Of a stretch of 64,000 bases of DNA, positions 43,674 through 51,465 are shown piece by piece. Where the stretch lies: NCBI RefSeq assembly GCF_004118855.1, contig NZ_PDKF01000004.1, forward strand, positions 397,604-461,603. Direction: 5' to 3'. This DNA comes from Arcobacter sp. CECT 8983. Lineage in GTDB: Bacteria; Campylobacterota; Campylobacteria; Campylobacterales; Arcobacteraceae. The stretch's first letter is position 1; each line of letters opens with the position of its first letter. A model generated the notes under the pieces. That model saw only the letters and a list, made by a program, of their open reading frames with translations, was not told the DNA's origin and did not search any database. Made by a program: the position numbers and the translations under genes.

Positions 43674-44354
43674 TTATAAAACTAATCTGTATCCTGTACC
43701 TTGTACATTTTTAAGTGCATCTGCTGGAAGTTTTTTTCTAAAGTTTTTTATAAATAATCTCATGGCATTTGGTGTCATTATATCTTCATTCCAAATAATG
43801 TTTTCCATCTCTTCATAAGTGATTATTCTATTTTTTTGAATTAAAAGTTTTAAAAACTGATTCTCTTTTTTTGTTAGTTTAAACTCTTCATCTGGTGATT
43901 GAATAATTGATTTACTTTCATCAAATAGCCAACCTTCTGAAAGATTGTAAACTCTCGCACTATCAAAACTTTTTACGAAAGCTTCTAAGGCTTCAATTAG
44001 TTTTACTTCAGTAAGTGGTTTAATAATATATTTAACAAGATGAAGTTCAGTAGCTTCAAGCATATATTCTAAATCTGTATGAGCTGAAGTTATGATTACT
44101 CTTACTTTGCTATCAACTTTTCTAATTCTTTTAATTAGTTCTATTCCAGTTTCATTAGGCATTTTTATATCTGTAATGATTAAATCAGGTTTATTTTGTT
44201 CATATAAGCTATAGCCTTCTTTTGCATTTTTAGCTACATAAGTCTCTTTAAATAAGTCCTTTAATACCTCAGTAATATTCTTTCTAATACCTTCTTCATC
44301 TTCAATATATAAAATAGTGAAGTTTTTCAAGTTTGAAATTAGTGATTTGTCCAT
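43674..44354 (-). CDS. OmpR-type response regulator
   Basis: 226 residues. The receiver domain has E-D-E-E near residues 18-21, phospho-acceptor Asp in I-I-T-D-I-K-M-P near 62, T-S-A near 88 and I-K-P near 112. A winged-helix effector domain covers about 128-226 (Y-E-E-M-E-N-I-I-W, ending G-T-G-Y-R-L-V-L). It is a paralogue of the regulator at 5382, and its divergent neighbour at 44417 is a paralogue of that regulator's kinase. The two divergent genes therefore form a second copy of the same signalling system. AGGGG precedes the ATG. Confidence 0.87.
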   Translation of the reverse strand: MDKSLISNLKNFTILYIEDEEGIRKNITEVLKDLFKETYVAKNAKEGYSLYEQNKPDLIITDIKMPNETGIELIKRIRKVDSKVRVIITSAHTDLEYMLEATELHLVKYIIKPLTEVKLIEALEAFVKSFDSARVYNLSEGWLFDESKSIIQSPDEEFKLTKKENQFLKLLIQKNRIITYEEMENIIWNEDIMTPNAMRLFIKNFRKKLPADALKNVQGTGYRLVL

Positions 44355-44416
44355 ACCAAAAACCCCTATTATTAAAAGTATGGTATCATATCGAAAATAG
44401 CATTAGGGTTTAGAAT

Positions 44417-45973
44417 TTGCAATTAATAACAGAGAAGAATATTTCAAAAATAATAATTTATGTCTTCATAATTATCATGACAACAATGATTCTTATGATT
44501 TCATACTTTTATGTAAAAAAGACCTATGAAGATTTTGATAGGCAAATGGACAAGTATGTTCAAGACTACTATAAAAATCAAAAAATAATGTTAAAAAAAG
44601 AGATTGATACAATCATTGATGTTATAAAGTATAATGCTACAAAAAGTGATGAAGAGAATGAAGAAGAACTAAAAATGGACACTGTAAGACTTCTAAATAA
44701 TATCTCTTTTGATGAAGATAAAAGTAATTATATCTTTGTATATGAGATTTTAGATATAAATGGTGGAGATGATTTTGCAAAACTACTTGTAAACCCAAAT
44801 AGACCTGATTTATTAGGTGTTATGATTTCTACAAATTATAAAGATGCAAATGGTAAAAAATTCCGCCAAGAGTTTATGGAAGATATTAGAATCAAAGGGG
44901 AGTCTTATACTGAATATTCATATAAAAAAGTAAATAGTGATATTTCAAATCAAAAGCTTTCTTATTTTAAGTATTTCCCTAGATGGAGATGGGTTATTGC
45001 TGTTGGAGTTTACACAGATGATATTGAAGAAGAGATTTCAAGAAATAGAGAACAACTGCAACAAAGTATTCAAAATCAAATAGTTCAAAATATTTTATTA
45101 TTTACGCTATTTTTATCGATAGCTATAGTAATTTCAATTTTAGTTTCACAAAAAATCGATGAAGTTTTAAAATCATATCAAAGAAGAGTAAAAGCAAAAA
45201 CAGATGAACTAAATGAGCTTAATGAAAATCTTGAAAAAAGAGTTGAGGGTGAGATTGAAAAGAATAGAGAGCATGAACAACTTCTTGTTCAAAAATCAAA
45301 ATTCATAGCCCTTGGAGAGATGATTTCAAATATTGCCCATCAATGGAGACAGCCTTTATCTGAATTATCTTCTATTTTTATGAATATCAAATTTAAATAT
45401 TATATGGAAAGACTTGATGAAAAAGTAATGGATAAAAAAGTAAGAGAAGCAGAAGCTGTTTTAGAGTTTATGTCTCATACTATCGATGACTTTAGAAACT
45501 TCTTTATGCCTAAAAAGTCAAAAGAAGAGTTTTATTTAAGAGTTTCGATGGATTCTATTATGACTATTATTTCTAGTGCTTTATCAAATAACAGTATTTT
45601 AGTAGATATTGATGTCCCTGATAATATCAAATTAAACACATATGCAAATGAGTTTCAACAAGTGATTTTAAATATTATTACAAATGCAAAAGATGTTCTT
45701 ATTCAAAATAAAATAGAAGAACCTTGGATAAAAATTTATGCAAAAGAGACTGAAAATAATGTTATTTTACTTATAGAAGATAACGGTGGAGGAATTAAAG
45801 TAGAACCAAAAAGTAAAGTCTTTGAACCATATTTTACTACAAAAAAAGATAGTGATGGAACAGGAATTGGTCTTTATATGTCAAAAATTATTGTTGAAAA
45901 AAATATGAATGGAAAACTTAAAGTTAGAGACACAAAACATGGTGCAAGGTTTGAGATTTATTTACCTAAATAG
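44417..45973 (+). CDS. Sensor histidine kinase with periplasmic cache domain
   Basis: 518 residues from a TTG start with AGGG upstream. TM1 at about 10-31; cache-type sensor at about 35-205 (Y-I-F-V-Y-E near 105, R-W-V-I-A-V-G-V-Y near 191); TM2 at 223-243; coiled coil 250-295; histidine box I-A-H-Q-W-R-Q-P-L with His308; N-box N-I-I-T-N-A-K-D-V-L; D-N-G-G-G; and G-T-G-I-G-L-Y-M. The sensor domain differs from that of the kinase at 3850, so the ligand probably differs. Its regulator is divergently encoded across a 62-bp gap. It overlaps the convergent kinase gene by 8 bp. Confidence 0.87.
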   Translation: MQLITEKNISKIIIYVFIIIMTTMILMISYFYVKKTYEDFDRQMDKYVQDYYKNQKIMLKKEIDTIIDVIKYNATKSDEENEEELKMDTVRLLNNISFDEDKSNYIFVYEILDINGGDDFAKLLVNPNRPDLLGVMISTNYKDANGKKFRQEFMEDIRIKGESYTEYSYKKVNSDISNQKLSYFKYFPRWRWVIAVGVYTDDIEEEISRNREQLQQSIQNQIVQNILLFTLFLSIAIVISILVSQKIDEVLKSYQRRVKAKTDELNELNENLEKRVEGEIEKNREHEQLLVQKSKFIALGEMISNIAHQWRQPLSELSSIFMNIKFKYYMERLDEKVMDKKVREAEAVLEFMSHTIDDFRNFFMPKKSKEEFYLRVSMDSIMTIISSALSNNSILVDIDVPDNIKLNTYANEFQQVILNIITNAKDVLIQNKIEEPWIKIYAKETENNVILLIEDNGGGIKVEPKSKVFEPYFTTKKDSDGTGIGLYMSKIIVEKNMNGKLKVRDTKHGARFEIYLPK

Positions 45974-46997
45974 AAATAATTTCTTTCTTTTCAAGGCTAA
46001 AAATAGTTTTTTCTTCATCACTTGATTTTAAACTACACCTATAAGAGTTGTTTAAAGATAAATTACCAACAATTGATAATCCTAGTCCAAAACCACTTTT
46101 TTTGTTTTTTCTGTTTTTTCTATTTTTGCTTTTTGAAGTTGTAAAAAATGGTTCAAATATTTTTTGACTATACTCTTTTTCTATCTTAGTTCCATTGTTT
46201 TCAAAATAGATATTTTCCTCTTTGGTATAAATTTTTATATATCCTTTTTCAATATGTTTTATTGCATTGCACATGATATTTATACAGATTTTCTTTAAAT
46301 CTATTTTATTAAATCTTATTTCCAAATCTTTATTTATTTTATTTATATATTGAATATTTTGATTTTTTGGTAAAAGAGGAAACACTTCATTTTCAATAAA
46401 GTAGTATAATAAAATTTTTTCTTTTGTTCTATATTTTTTAATTGATGAAATAAACTCTAAGATATCTACTGTTAGTTCATTTAAAAATTCAATCTCTTTT
46501 TTTATATAATCAAGGGTTTCAGGTAGCTGTTCCTTTGAAATCAAACCATCTTCTATCTCTTCAATATAGCCATTGATTATTGTTATTGGTGTTTTAATAT
46601 CATGTGCCATAGAAACAAGAAGGTTAGAAAGATTATGGTTTTTTTGTCTTAAGTCTTTAATTAGTGTTTCAAGTTGGTTTGAAAGATAGTTTATGTCATC
46701 ATTTATTTCATTTACTTCAGTTATAAAAAATTTGCTATTATCTTGATTAAACTCTTGGTCTTTTATTTTTGCTAATCGTTTTTGAATAAAAATAGAATTT
46801 TTAGAAAGGTAAGTGCCAGAAACTAAACTAAAAAAAGCAATTACAGGTAAAACAGCTAATACGGTAAGAGAAATTTTTATAAACATCTCACTATGAATAG
46901 GTTCCCCAATAATTACAAAAGTCATAACAGCAGTAAAAGTTGAAACAATTAAGCCTGCAATAGTAGCTAAGGTTACAATAAATGTTTTAATTTTCAT
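45966..46997 (-). CDS. Two-transmembrane sensor histidine kinase
   Basis: 343 residues. Membrane helices at about 7-30 and 43-63 leave only a very short periplasmic loop, so it may sense membrane state or work through a partner. A HisKA domain of the classical kind follows, V-S-M-A-H-D-I-K-T-P-I with His near residue 134; then the N-box I-N-I-M-C-N-A-I-K-H and G-F-G-L-G-L-S-I. The ATP lid carries a Lys/Asn/Arg-rich insert (K-N-R-K-N-R-K-N-K-K). It is co-transcribed with, and overlaps by 11 bp, the regulator upstream, and the pair faces away from the sulfite dehydrogenase genes. Confidence 0.85.
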   Translation of the reverse strand: MKIKTFIVTLATIAGLIVSTFTAVMTFVIIGEPIHSEMFIKISLTVLAVLPVIAFFSLVSGTYLSKNSIFIQKRLAKIKDQEFNQDNSKFFITEVNEINDDINYLSNQLETLIKDLRQKNHNLSNLLVSMAHDIKTPITIINGYIEEIEDGLISKEQLPETLDYIKKEIEFLNELTVDILEFISSIKKYRTKEKILLYYFIENEVFPLLPKNQNIQYINKINKDLEIRFNKIDLKKICINIMCNAIKHIEKGYIKIYTKEENIYFENNGTKIEKEYSQKIFEPFFTTSKSKNRKNRKNKKSGFGLGLSIVGNLSLNNSYRCSLKSSDEEKTIFSLEKKEIISI

Positions 46998-47673
46998 CTA
47001 TTTTATATCCTATTCCTCTTATTGTTTTTATAATATCTTTATCATGATGAGCTGAGATCTTTTTTCTTATATTACAAATATGGCTATCTATTCCTCTTTC
47101 ATCAATTTCACCTAAGTAGTTATCATATATCAGTTGGGCTAATTCTTGTCTTGAATATACTCTATTTTTATTGTTTGTAAAAACTGATAATATAAAATAT
47201 TCGCTAGGTGTAAAATCTACTATAAAGTTATTTATAGAAACTTCTTTTGCTTCATCATTTATAAATATTGCACTTGTTTTCTTTTGTTCTTTTGTCATAG
47301 TTAATTCATCTCTTCTTTTTAAAAGAGATTTTATTTTAAGAGATAACTCTTTTGCAGAGAAAGGTTTTGCAATATAATCATCAATTCCATAATCATAAGC
47401 TTTAGTTTTAAAATCTTCAGTATCTAAAGCACTTATCATTACTATTAATGTTTTTTTTGATTGATTTCTTATTGAATTACAAATTGTAAATCCATCTATT
47501 TTGGGTAACATAATATCTAAGGTAATAAGATCATACTCTTTTGTATTTATAAGCTTTAAAGCACTTTGCCCATCTAAAGCAGTATCAACATTATAGATTT
47601 CAGAATCAAGCCTATTTTTAATAATATTTATAATTGGCTCTTCATCTTCTATTATTAGTATATTTTTTTTCAT
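46987..47673 (-). CDS. OmpR-family response regulator next to the sulfite dehydrogenase genes
   Basis: 228 residues. The receiver has E-D-E near residues 9-11, Asp52 in L-I-T-L-D-I-M-L-P, S-A near 81 and A-K-P-F near 102. The winged helix covers about 128-226 (F-T-P-S-E-Y-F-I-L, S-R-Q-E-L-A, V-D/I-D-S-H-I-C-N-I-R-K-K, ending G-I-G-Y-K-I). It belongs to the classic PhoB/OmpR type. Four 11-bp repeats 78 bp upstream, in front of the divergent sulfite dehydrogenase gene, are its probable target. Confidence 0.88.
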   Translation of the reverse strand: MKKNILIIEDEEPIINIIKNRLDSEIYNVDTALDGQSALKLINTKEYDLITLDIMLPKIDGFTICNSIRNQSKKTLIVMISALDTEDFKTKAYDYGIDDYIAKPFSAKELSLKIKSLLKRRDELTMTKEQKKTSAIFINDEAKEVSINNFIVDFTPSEYFILSVFTNNKNRVYSRQELAQLIYDNYLGEIDERGIDSHICNIRKKISAHHDKDIIKTIRGIGYKIDEN

Positions 47674-47750
47674 TGAATACTCGATTTCATTTAAATATAG
47701 TATGTTTTACTAGATTATACAATTGTAACATTAATAAAATATAAGTTTTT

Positions 47751-47816
47751 ATCTTGATAATTTCTTGACAATATCTTAATAAAATCTCAACAATTTTAAA
47801 ATAAGATTGTTATATA
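47751..47816 (+). promoter_or_regulatory. Four tandem 11-bp repeats and -10 box before the sulfite dehydrogenase gene
   Basis: Units begin at 47751, 47762, 47773 and 47784. They follow the loose consensus (A/T)TCTTGA(T/C)AAT, with units three and four more diverged. TATATA at 47811-47816 serves as -10, so unit four covers the -35 position. Tandem 11-bp repeats are the classic binding pattern of PhoB/OmpR-type regulators, and such a regulator gene lies immediately to the left. Confidence 0.7.
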
Positions 47817-47839
47817 TAAATGCACTAAAAGGATACGCC

Positions 47840-49156
47840 ATGAAAGAAAAAAAAGAAATAGGACTTCACGAAGCTTATTATAATGATCCAGTAAAAAGTG
47901 ATTTAGACATATTTGGTAGAGAAAGTGATGAAAATAGAAGAGGCTTTTTAAAAAAATCTTCTATGTTAGCAATGGCTGCAATGGTTGGTTCGAATATTCC
48001 TTTTGCATCAAAGATGCCTTCAGGTCTTATTCCTGCTGCATTAGCTGATTCTACTGAACCTTTTAGAATAGAAGGAAAAGATGGTCTTGTCTATTTAAAT
48101 GATAGACCTGTAAATGCAGAAACACCGCCGCATTTATTAAATGATAAATTCACTCCAGGAAAACATTTCTTTATTAGAAATAATGGTATTCCTCCAAAGA
48201 AAACAGAAAATCCAGATGAATGGACTTTAGAAATTGCAGGTGAAAGTTGTGAAAAACCTATGACTTTTACTTTAAAAGAGTTAAAAGAAAAGTTTAAACA
48301 CTATACTTATGCTGTACAGTTAGAGTGTGGTGGAAATGGTAGAAAAGAGTATAACCCACCAGCAAAAGGAAATCAATGGACTACAGGTGCTGTAGGATGT
48401 GGAAGATGGACTGGTGTTAGATTAAGAGATGTTCTTGAGTATTGTGGTATCAAAAAAGATGCCGTTTATATTGGATATTATGGGAGAGATACTCACTTAA
48501 GTGGTGACCCAAGTAAAGACTCTATTTCTAGAGGTGTTCCAATGAGTAAAGCCTTAGAAGATCAATCTTTAATCGCATGGGCTTATGAAGGAGAAGATAT
48601 TCCTTTATATAATGGATATCCATTAAGATTAGTTTTTGGTGGATGGCCTGCATCAACATCAGGAAAATGGGTTAAAAAAGTAGTTATTCGAGATAGAGTG
48701 CATGATGGTAAAAAAATGCAAGGTCAATCTTATAGAGTACCTAAAAATCCAGTTGCACCAGGAAGTGAAGTACCTGATGAAAATATGGAAATCATAGAAT
48801 CAATGCCAGTAAAATCATTGATAACATTCCCTAAATCAGGTGTAAGACATGAAATAGGTAAAAAGTTTAAATTCAATGGAAAAGCTTGGGCAGGTGATTT
48901 AGAAGTAGAGCAAATGGAAGTATCTATCGACTTTGGTGCCACATGGCAAAAAGTTAAAAAATTAGATAAACCAGTAAATAGACTTGCTTGGCAAACATGG
49001 GAAGCATCTGTAAGATTCCCTAAAATAGGATATTATGAAGTATGGGCAAGAGCTATGGACTCAAATGGTGTTAAACAACCAATGATTTTACCTGGATGGA
49101 ATCCAAGAGGTTATTTAAATAATGCTTGCCATAGAATAGCTGTATTAGTAGTGTAA
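47840..49156 (+). CDS. Molybdopterin sulfite dehydrogenase-like protein (SorA type)
   Basis: 438 residues from the ATG at 47840 (AAGG 8 bp upstream; an in-frame start at 47807 lies inside the promoter). A Tat signal appears at residues 33-47 (R-R-G-F-L-K-K-S). The oxidoreductase molybdopterin domain has G-K-H-F-F-I-R-N-N near 107 and the Mo-ligand Cys163 in V-Q-L-E-C-G-G-N-G-R. A dimerisation (Mo-co dimer) domain fills the C-terminus (V-S-I-D-F-G-A-T-W near 362, A-R-A-M-D). It probably oxidises sulfite in the periplasm, passing electrons to the cytochrome encoded next. Other substrates of the same fold cannot be excluded. Confidence 0.87.
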   Translation: MKEKKEIGLHEAYYNDPVKSDLDIFGRESDENRRGFLKKSSMLAMAAMVGSNIPFASKMPSGLIPAALADSTEPFRIEGKDGLVYLNDRPVNAETPPHLLNDKFTPGKHFFIRNNGIPPKKTENPDEWTLEIAGESCEKPMTFTLKELKEKFKHYTYAVQLECGGNGRKEYNPPAKGNQWTTGAVGCGRWTGVRLRDVLEYCGIKKDAVYIGYYGRDTHLSGDPSKDSISRGVPMSKALEDQSLIAWAYEGEDIPLYNGYPLRLVFGGWPASTSGKWVKKVVIRDRVHDGKKMQGQSYRVPKNPVAPGSEVPDENMEIIESMPVKSLITFPKSGVRHEIGKKFKFNGKAWAGDLEVEQMEVSIDFGATWQKVKKLDKPVNRLAWQTWEASVRFPKIGYYEVWARAMDSNGVKQPMILPGWNPRGYLNNACHRIAVLVV

Positions 49157-49167
49157 GGAGTTTTATT

Positions 49168-49512
49168 ATGAAACTAAAAAAAACTTTTGTAACCTTTGGG
49201 TTACTTGCACTTCTTTCATCTTTTTCTTTTGCAGCTGAAAAGCAATATGACAAAGATACGGGTCTTATTATTGATTCTGGGATGGAAGTAGTAAAAACAA
49301 ACTGTACAGTGTGTCATAGTGCTAAGTTTATTACTTTACAAAGAGGTAACAGACAAACTTGGCTTGATATGATTAGATGGATGCAAGATACACAAGGTTT
49401 ATGGGAATTTGATCCAAAAACTGAAAAGATTATATTAGATTATCTGGAGAAAAACTATGCTCCAAGTGAATCTTCTAGAAGACCAAATTTAAGTAAAGAC
49501 TTATTACCATAA
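49168..49512 (+). CDS. Periplasmic mono-haem cytochrome c, partner of the SorA-like enzyme
   Basis: 114 residues with a signal peptide (M-K-L-K-K, hydrophobic, S-F-A-A near residue 23). There is one haem site C-T-V-C-H near 46 and a downstream Met-rich stretch (W-L-D-M-I-R-W-M) that could supply the axial ligand. Size and position match SorB, the electron acceptor of SorA-type sulfite dehydrogenases. It starts 11 bp after the enzyme gene with GGAG upstream. Confidence 0.87.
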   Translation: MKLKKTFVTFGLLALLSSFSFAAEKQYDKDTGLIIDSGMEVVKTNCTVCHSAKFITLQRGNRQTWLDMIRWMQDTQGLWEFDPKTEKIILDYLEKNYAPSESSRRPNLSKDLLP

Positions 49513-49518
49513 AACAAT

Positions 49519-49542
49519 TATTAGGGAAGTTTTTCCCTAATA
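49519..49542 (+). terminator. Terminator-like hairpin after the cytochrome gene
   Basis: TATTAGGGAA (49519-49528) and TTCCCTAATA (49533-49542) form a 10-bp stem with a 4-base loop, 7 bp after the stop codon. No long T run follows. Confidence 0.6.
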
Positions 49543-49577
49543 GCAATTTAATACAATAAAATTTTTCAAAAATAGTA

Positions 49578-49583
49578 TATACT
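49578..49583 (+). promoter_or_regulatory. -10 box five bases before the AraC-type gene
   Basis: TATACT ends 5 bp before the ATG at 49589 and no ribosome site is present, suggesting a leaderless transcript. Confidence 0.4.
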
Positions 49584-49588
49584 TTCAT

Positions 49589-50419
49589 ATGGAAAAAAAT
49601 CAAGATACTGCTTTTCAAACTAAAATTTGGAAACCAAAATTTAGTGATGACATTACTTTTCATAAAGCTTATTTTTTAAACTATGGTTTTGATAAGCATG
49701 TTCATGAAGACTATACTATTGGCTTAATACAAAATGGACATATGGATGCTTTTGTAGATGGTGAAAAAAAGAGTTTAGATAGTTCTACAATTGTTAGTGT
49801 AAATCCTGATGAAACCCATGCTTGCCAAACTTTTTACCATAAAGACTATACTCTTTATTCAATCTATTTAAAACCAAACTTATTTAAAGATCTTGTAAAT
49901 GAAAACTTTCATACAAGTGAAGTTTATTTTAAAGATGGTGCATATTTTGATAAAGAACTTTCAAGTAGATTTCTAAAAATATTAAATTTTAGTGAAAATC
50001 AATATCTTTCTAACTTGGATTTTGAATGTGAACTTTTAGATTCTGTTAAAAGTCTAGTTTCAAAAAATGTAAAATATACAATAGATAAAAATATCTCAAA
50101 TCATCAATCAATGATAAAAAGAGCAAAAGAGTTTATGAGTGAAAATTATCATTTAGATTTAAATTTAGATGATATCTCAAATGCTTTAGATGTATCTAAA
50201 TATCACTTTTTAAGAACTTTCAAGGATAAAACCTTTATCTCTCCTCACAACTATCTTATGCTAAAAAGAATAGAAAAGGCAAAAGAATTACTTCAAAAAG
50301 GTGAAAGCCTTATAAATACAGCATATATCTGTGGTTTTAATGACCAAAGTCATTTAACTAAAAGATTTAAAGCTATCATGGGCTTAACTCCTGGGGAATA
50401 TAAAAAGTTTTTTAATTAG
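49589..50419 (+). CDS. AraC-family transcriptional regulator
   Basis: 276 residues. The N-terminal cupin-like sensor has K-H-V-H-E-D-Y-T-I-G-L near residue 36 and N-P-D-E-T-H-A near 72. The C-terminal double helix-turn-helix at about 175-275 has L-D-D-I-S-N-A-L-D-V-S-K-Y-H-F-L-R-T-F-K and A-Y-I-C-G-F-N-D-Q-S-H-L-T-K-R-F-K, followed by G-L-T-P-G-E-Y. It lies directly before azlCD and probably controls them in response to an amino acid. The start is uncertain because no Shine-Dalgarno exists; the next ATG would delete part of the sensor. Confidence 0.87.
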   Translation: MEKNQDTAFQTKIWKPKFSDDITFHKAYFLNYGFDKHVHEDYTIGLIQNGHMDAFVDGEKKSLDSSTIVSVNPDETHACQTFYHKDYTLYSIYLKPNLFKDLVNENFHTSEVYFKDGAYFDKELSSRFLKILNFSENQYLSNLDFECELLDSVKSLVSKNVKYTIDKNISNHQSMIKRAKEFMSENYHLDLNLDDISNALDVSKYHFLRTFKDKTFISPHNYLMLKRIEKAKELLQKGESLINTAYICGFNDQSHLTKRFKAIMGLTPGEYKKFFN

Positions 50420-50420
50420 C

Positions 50421-50457
50421 AATATTGTACAAGACAATATTTTCTTTCTTTGATACT
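50421..50457 (+). promoter_or_regulatory. Inverted repeat and -10 box before azlC
   Basis: AATATTGT (50421-50428) and ACAATATT (50434-50441) form a perfect 8-bp inverted repeat with a 5-base spacer, directly after the araC-type stop. GATACT at 50452-50457 can serve as -10, 7 bp before the azlC ATG. The repeat may be an operator or a weak terminator. Confidence 0.4.
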
Positions 50458-50464
50458 ATTTCTT

Positions 50465-51148
50465 ATGGATAAAAATTTTAGAAATGGATTTATTGCTAAT
50501 CTCCCAATTGGAGTTAGCGTTTTTGCTTATGGTGCAGTTTTAGGTGTACTTTGTGTTCAAAAAGAAATTGAGTTTTATCAATTAGCTTTGATGAATATCT
50601 TTATTTTTGCGGGGTCTTCTCAATTTGTAATTGTAGATATGTGGAATACAACTCTTGATATTATAGGTGTGACAATTGCAGCACTTCTTGTAAACTTAAG
50701 ATATTTTTTGGTTACAGCTTCCTTGAATACTCTTTTTGTAGGCACAAGTAAAACTCAAAAATTTAAATATATGCACTTTGTGACTGATGAGTGTTGGGCT
50801 ATTACAATGCAGAGATTAAAACAAGAGAAAATAACGCCTATGTTCTTATTAGGTGGAGGAGTTTGTATTTTTTCTATTTGGTTTGCTGGAACTTCACTTG
50901 GATACTTTTTAGGTGACTTTATTCAAAGCCCAGAAAAATATGGTCTAGACTTTGCATTTATTGCAATTTTTTTAGCTCTTGCAGTTAGTATGTATAAAGG
51001 TAAAGAGAATATTATTCCTTGGCTTATAACAATTGCTAGTGCTTTTGCTTTTGAACAGTTAATTGATGGAAAAATATATATAGTTTTAGCAGCTATTTTA
51101 GGAGCGTTTTCAGCAGTGGTATTTTCAAAGGATGAAAGATATGGATAG
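50465..51148 (+). CDS. azlC: AzlC family branched-chain amino acid exporter, large subunit
   Basis: 227 residues from the ATG at 50465; the in-frame TTG at 50450 has no support. AzlC motifs are the N-terminal F-R-N-G-F-I-A-N-L-P-I-G near residue 4, F-A-G-S-S-Q-F near 56 and N-L-R-Y-F-L near 88, with T-D-E-C-W-A near 118. Several membrane segments follow. With AzlD it exports branched-chain amino acids or analogues. No ribosome site is visible, and a -10-like box lies only 7 bp upstream. Confidence 0.87.
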   Translation: MDKNFRNGFIANLPIGVSVFAYGAVLGVLCVQKEIEFYQLALMNIFIFAGSSQFVIVDMWNTTLDIIGVTIAALLVNLRYFLVTASLNTLFVGTSKTQKFKYMHFVTDECWAITMQRLKQEKITPMFLLGGGVCIFSIWFAGTSLGYFLGDFIQSPEKYGLDFAFIAIFLALAVSMYKGKENIIPWLITIASAFAFEQLIDGKIYIVLAAILGAFSAVVFSKDERYG

Positions 51149-51449
51149 TTTTACACTTAGTGCTTTAGCTATAATATTTTTAGTTGCATTAGGAACTTAT
51201 AGTTTAAGGGTTTCAGGAATATTACTTTCAAGTAAATTATCAAAAAATAAAAAAATAGAATTGTTTTTAGACTATCTTCCTTCTACTTTACTTTTGGCAT
51301 TGGTTTTTCCAAGTATTATAAAAGAAGGTGTAGCTGGAATAGTTGCAAGTCTATTAATTGTTTTAATAATGTATAAAACAAATAATGTACTTCTTTCTAT
51401 GTGTGTATCTATTTTATTTATAGCACTTTTTAGAAATTATATTACATAA
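51141..51449 (+). CDS. azlD: AzlD family small subunit of the amino acid exporter
   Basis: 102 residues from the ATG at 51141, chosen because AAAGG lies 9 bp upstream and would abut the alternative ATG at 51132. Four membrane segments are predicted, with T-Y-S-L-R near residue 18 and Y-L-P-S-T-L-L-L-A-L near 44, typical of AzlD. It overlaps azlC by 8 bp. Confidence 0.87.
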   Translation: MDSFTLSALAIIFLVALGTYSLRVSGILLSSKLSKNKKIELFLDYLPSTLLLALVFPSIIKEGVAGIVASLLIVLIMYKTNNVLLSMCVSILFIALFRNYIT

Positions 51450-51465
51450 GCCATTTTGGCTTATG
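51445..51465. terminator. Hairpin between azlD and the lactate dehydrogenase gene
   Basis: CATAAGCC (51445-51452) and GGCTTATG (51458-51465) form an 8-bp stem with loop ATTTT, spanning both convergent stop codons. It is probably a bidirectional terminator. Confidence 0.65.

Noticed and set aside
3820-44404. The 11-mer AAAATAGCATT occurs before both cache-kinase genes (3820-3830 and 44394-44404).
   Set aside because: It is AT-rich, overlaps a -10 box in the first case only, and the rest of the two promoters differ. It may be shared ancestry of the paralogues or chance.
44361-44410. Inverted AAACCCC/AGGGTTT elements between the divergent regulator and cache-kinase genes, first read as an operator.
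   Set aside because: The G-rich arms are the Shine-Dalgarno sequences of the two divergent genes, so the symmetry is explained. No 11-bp repeat was found there.
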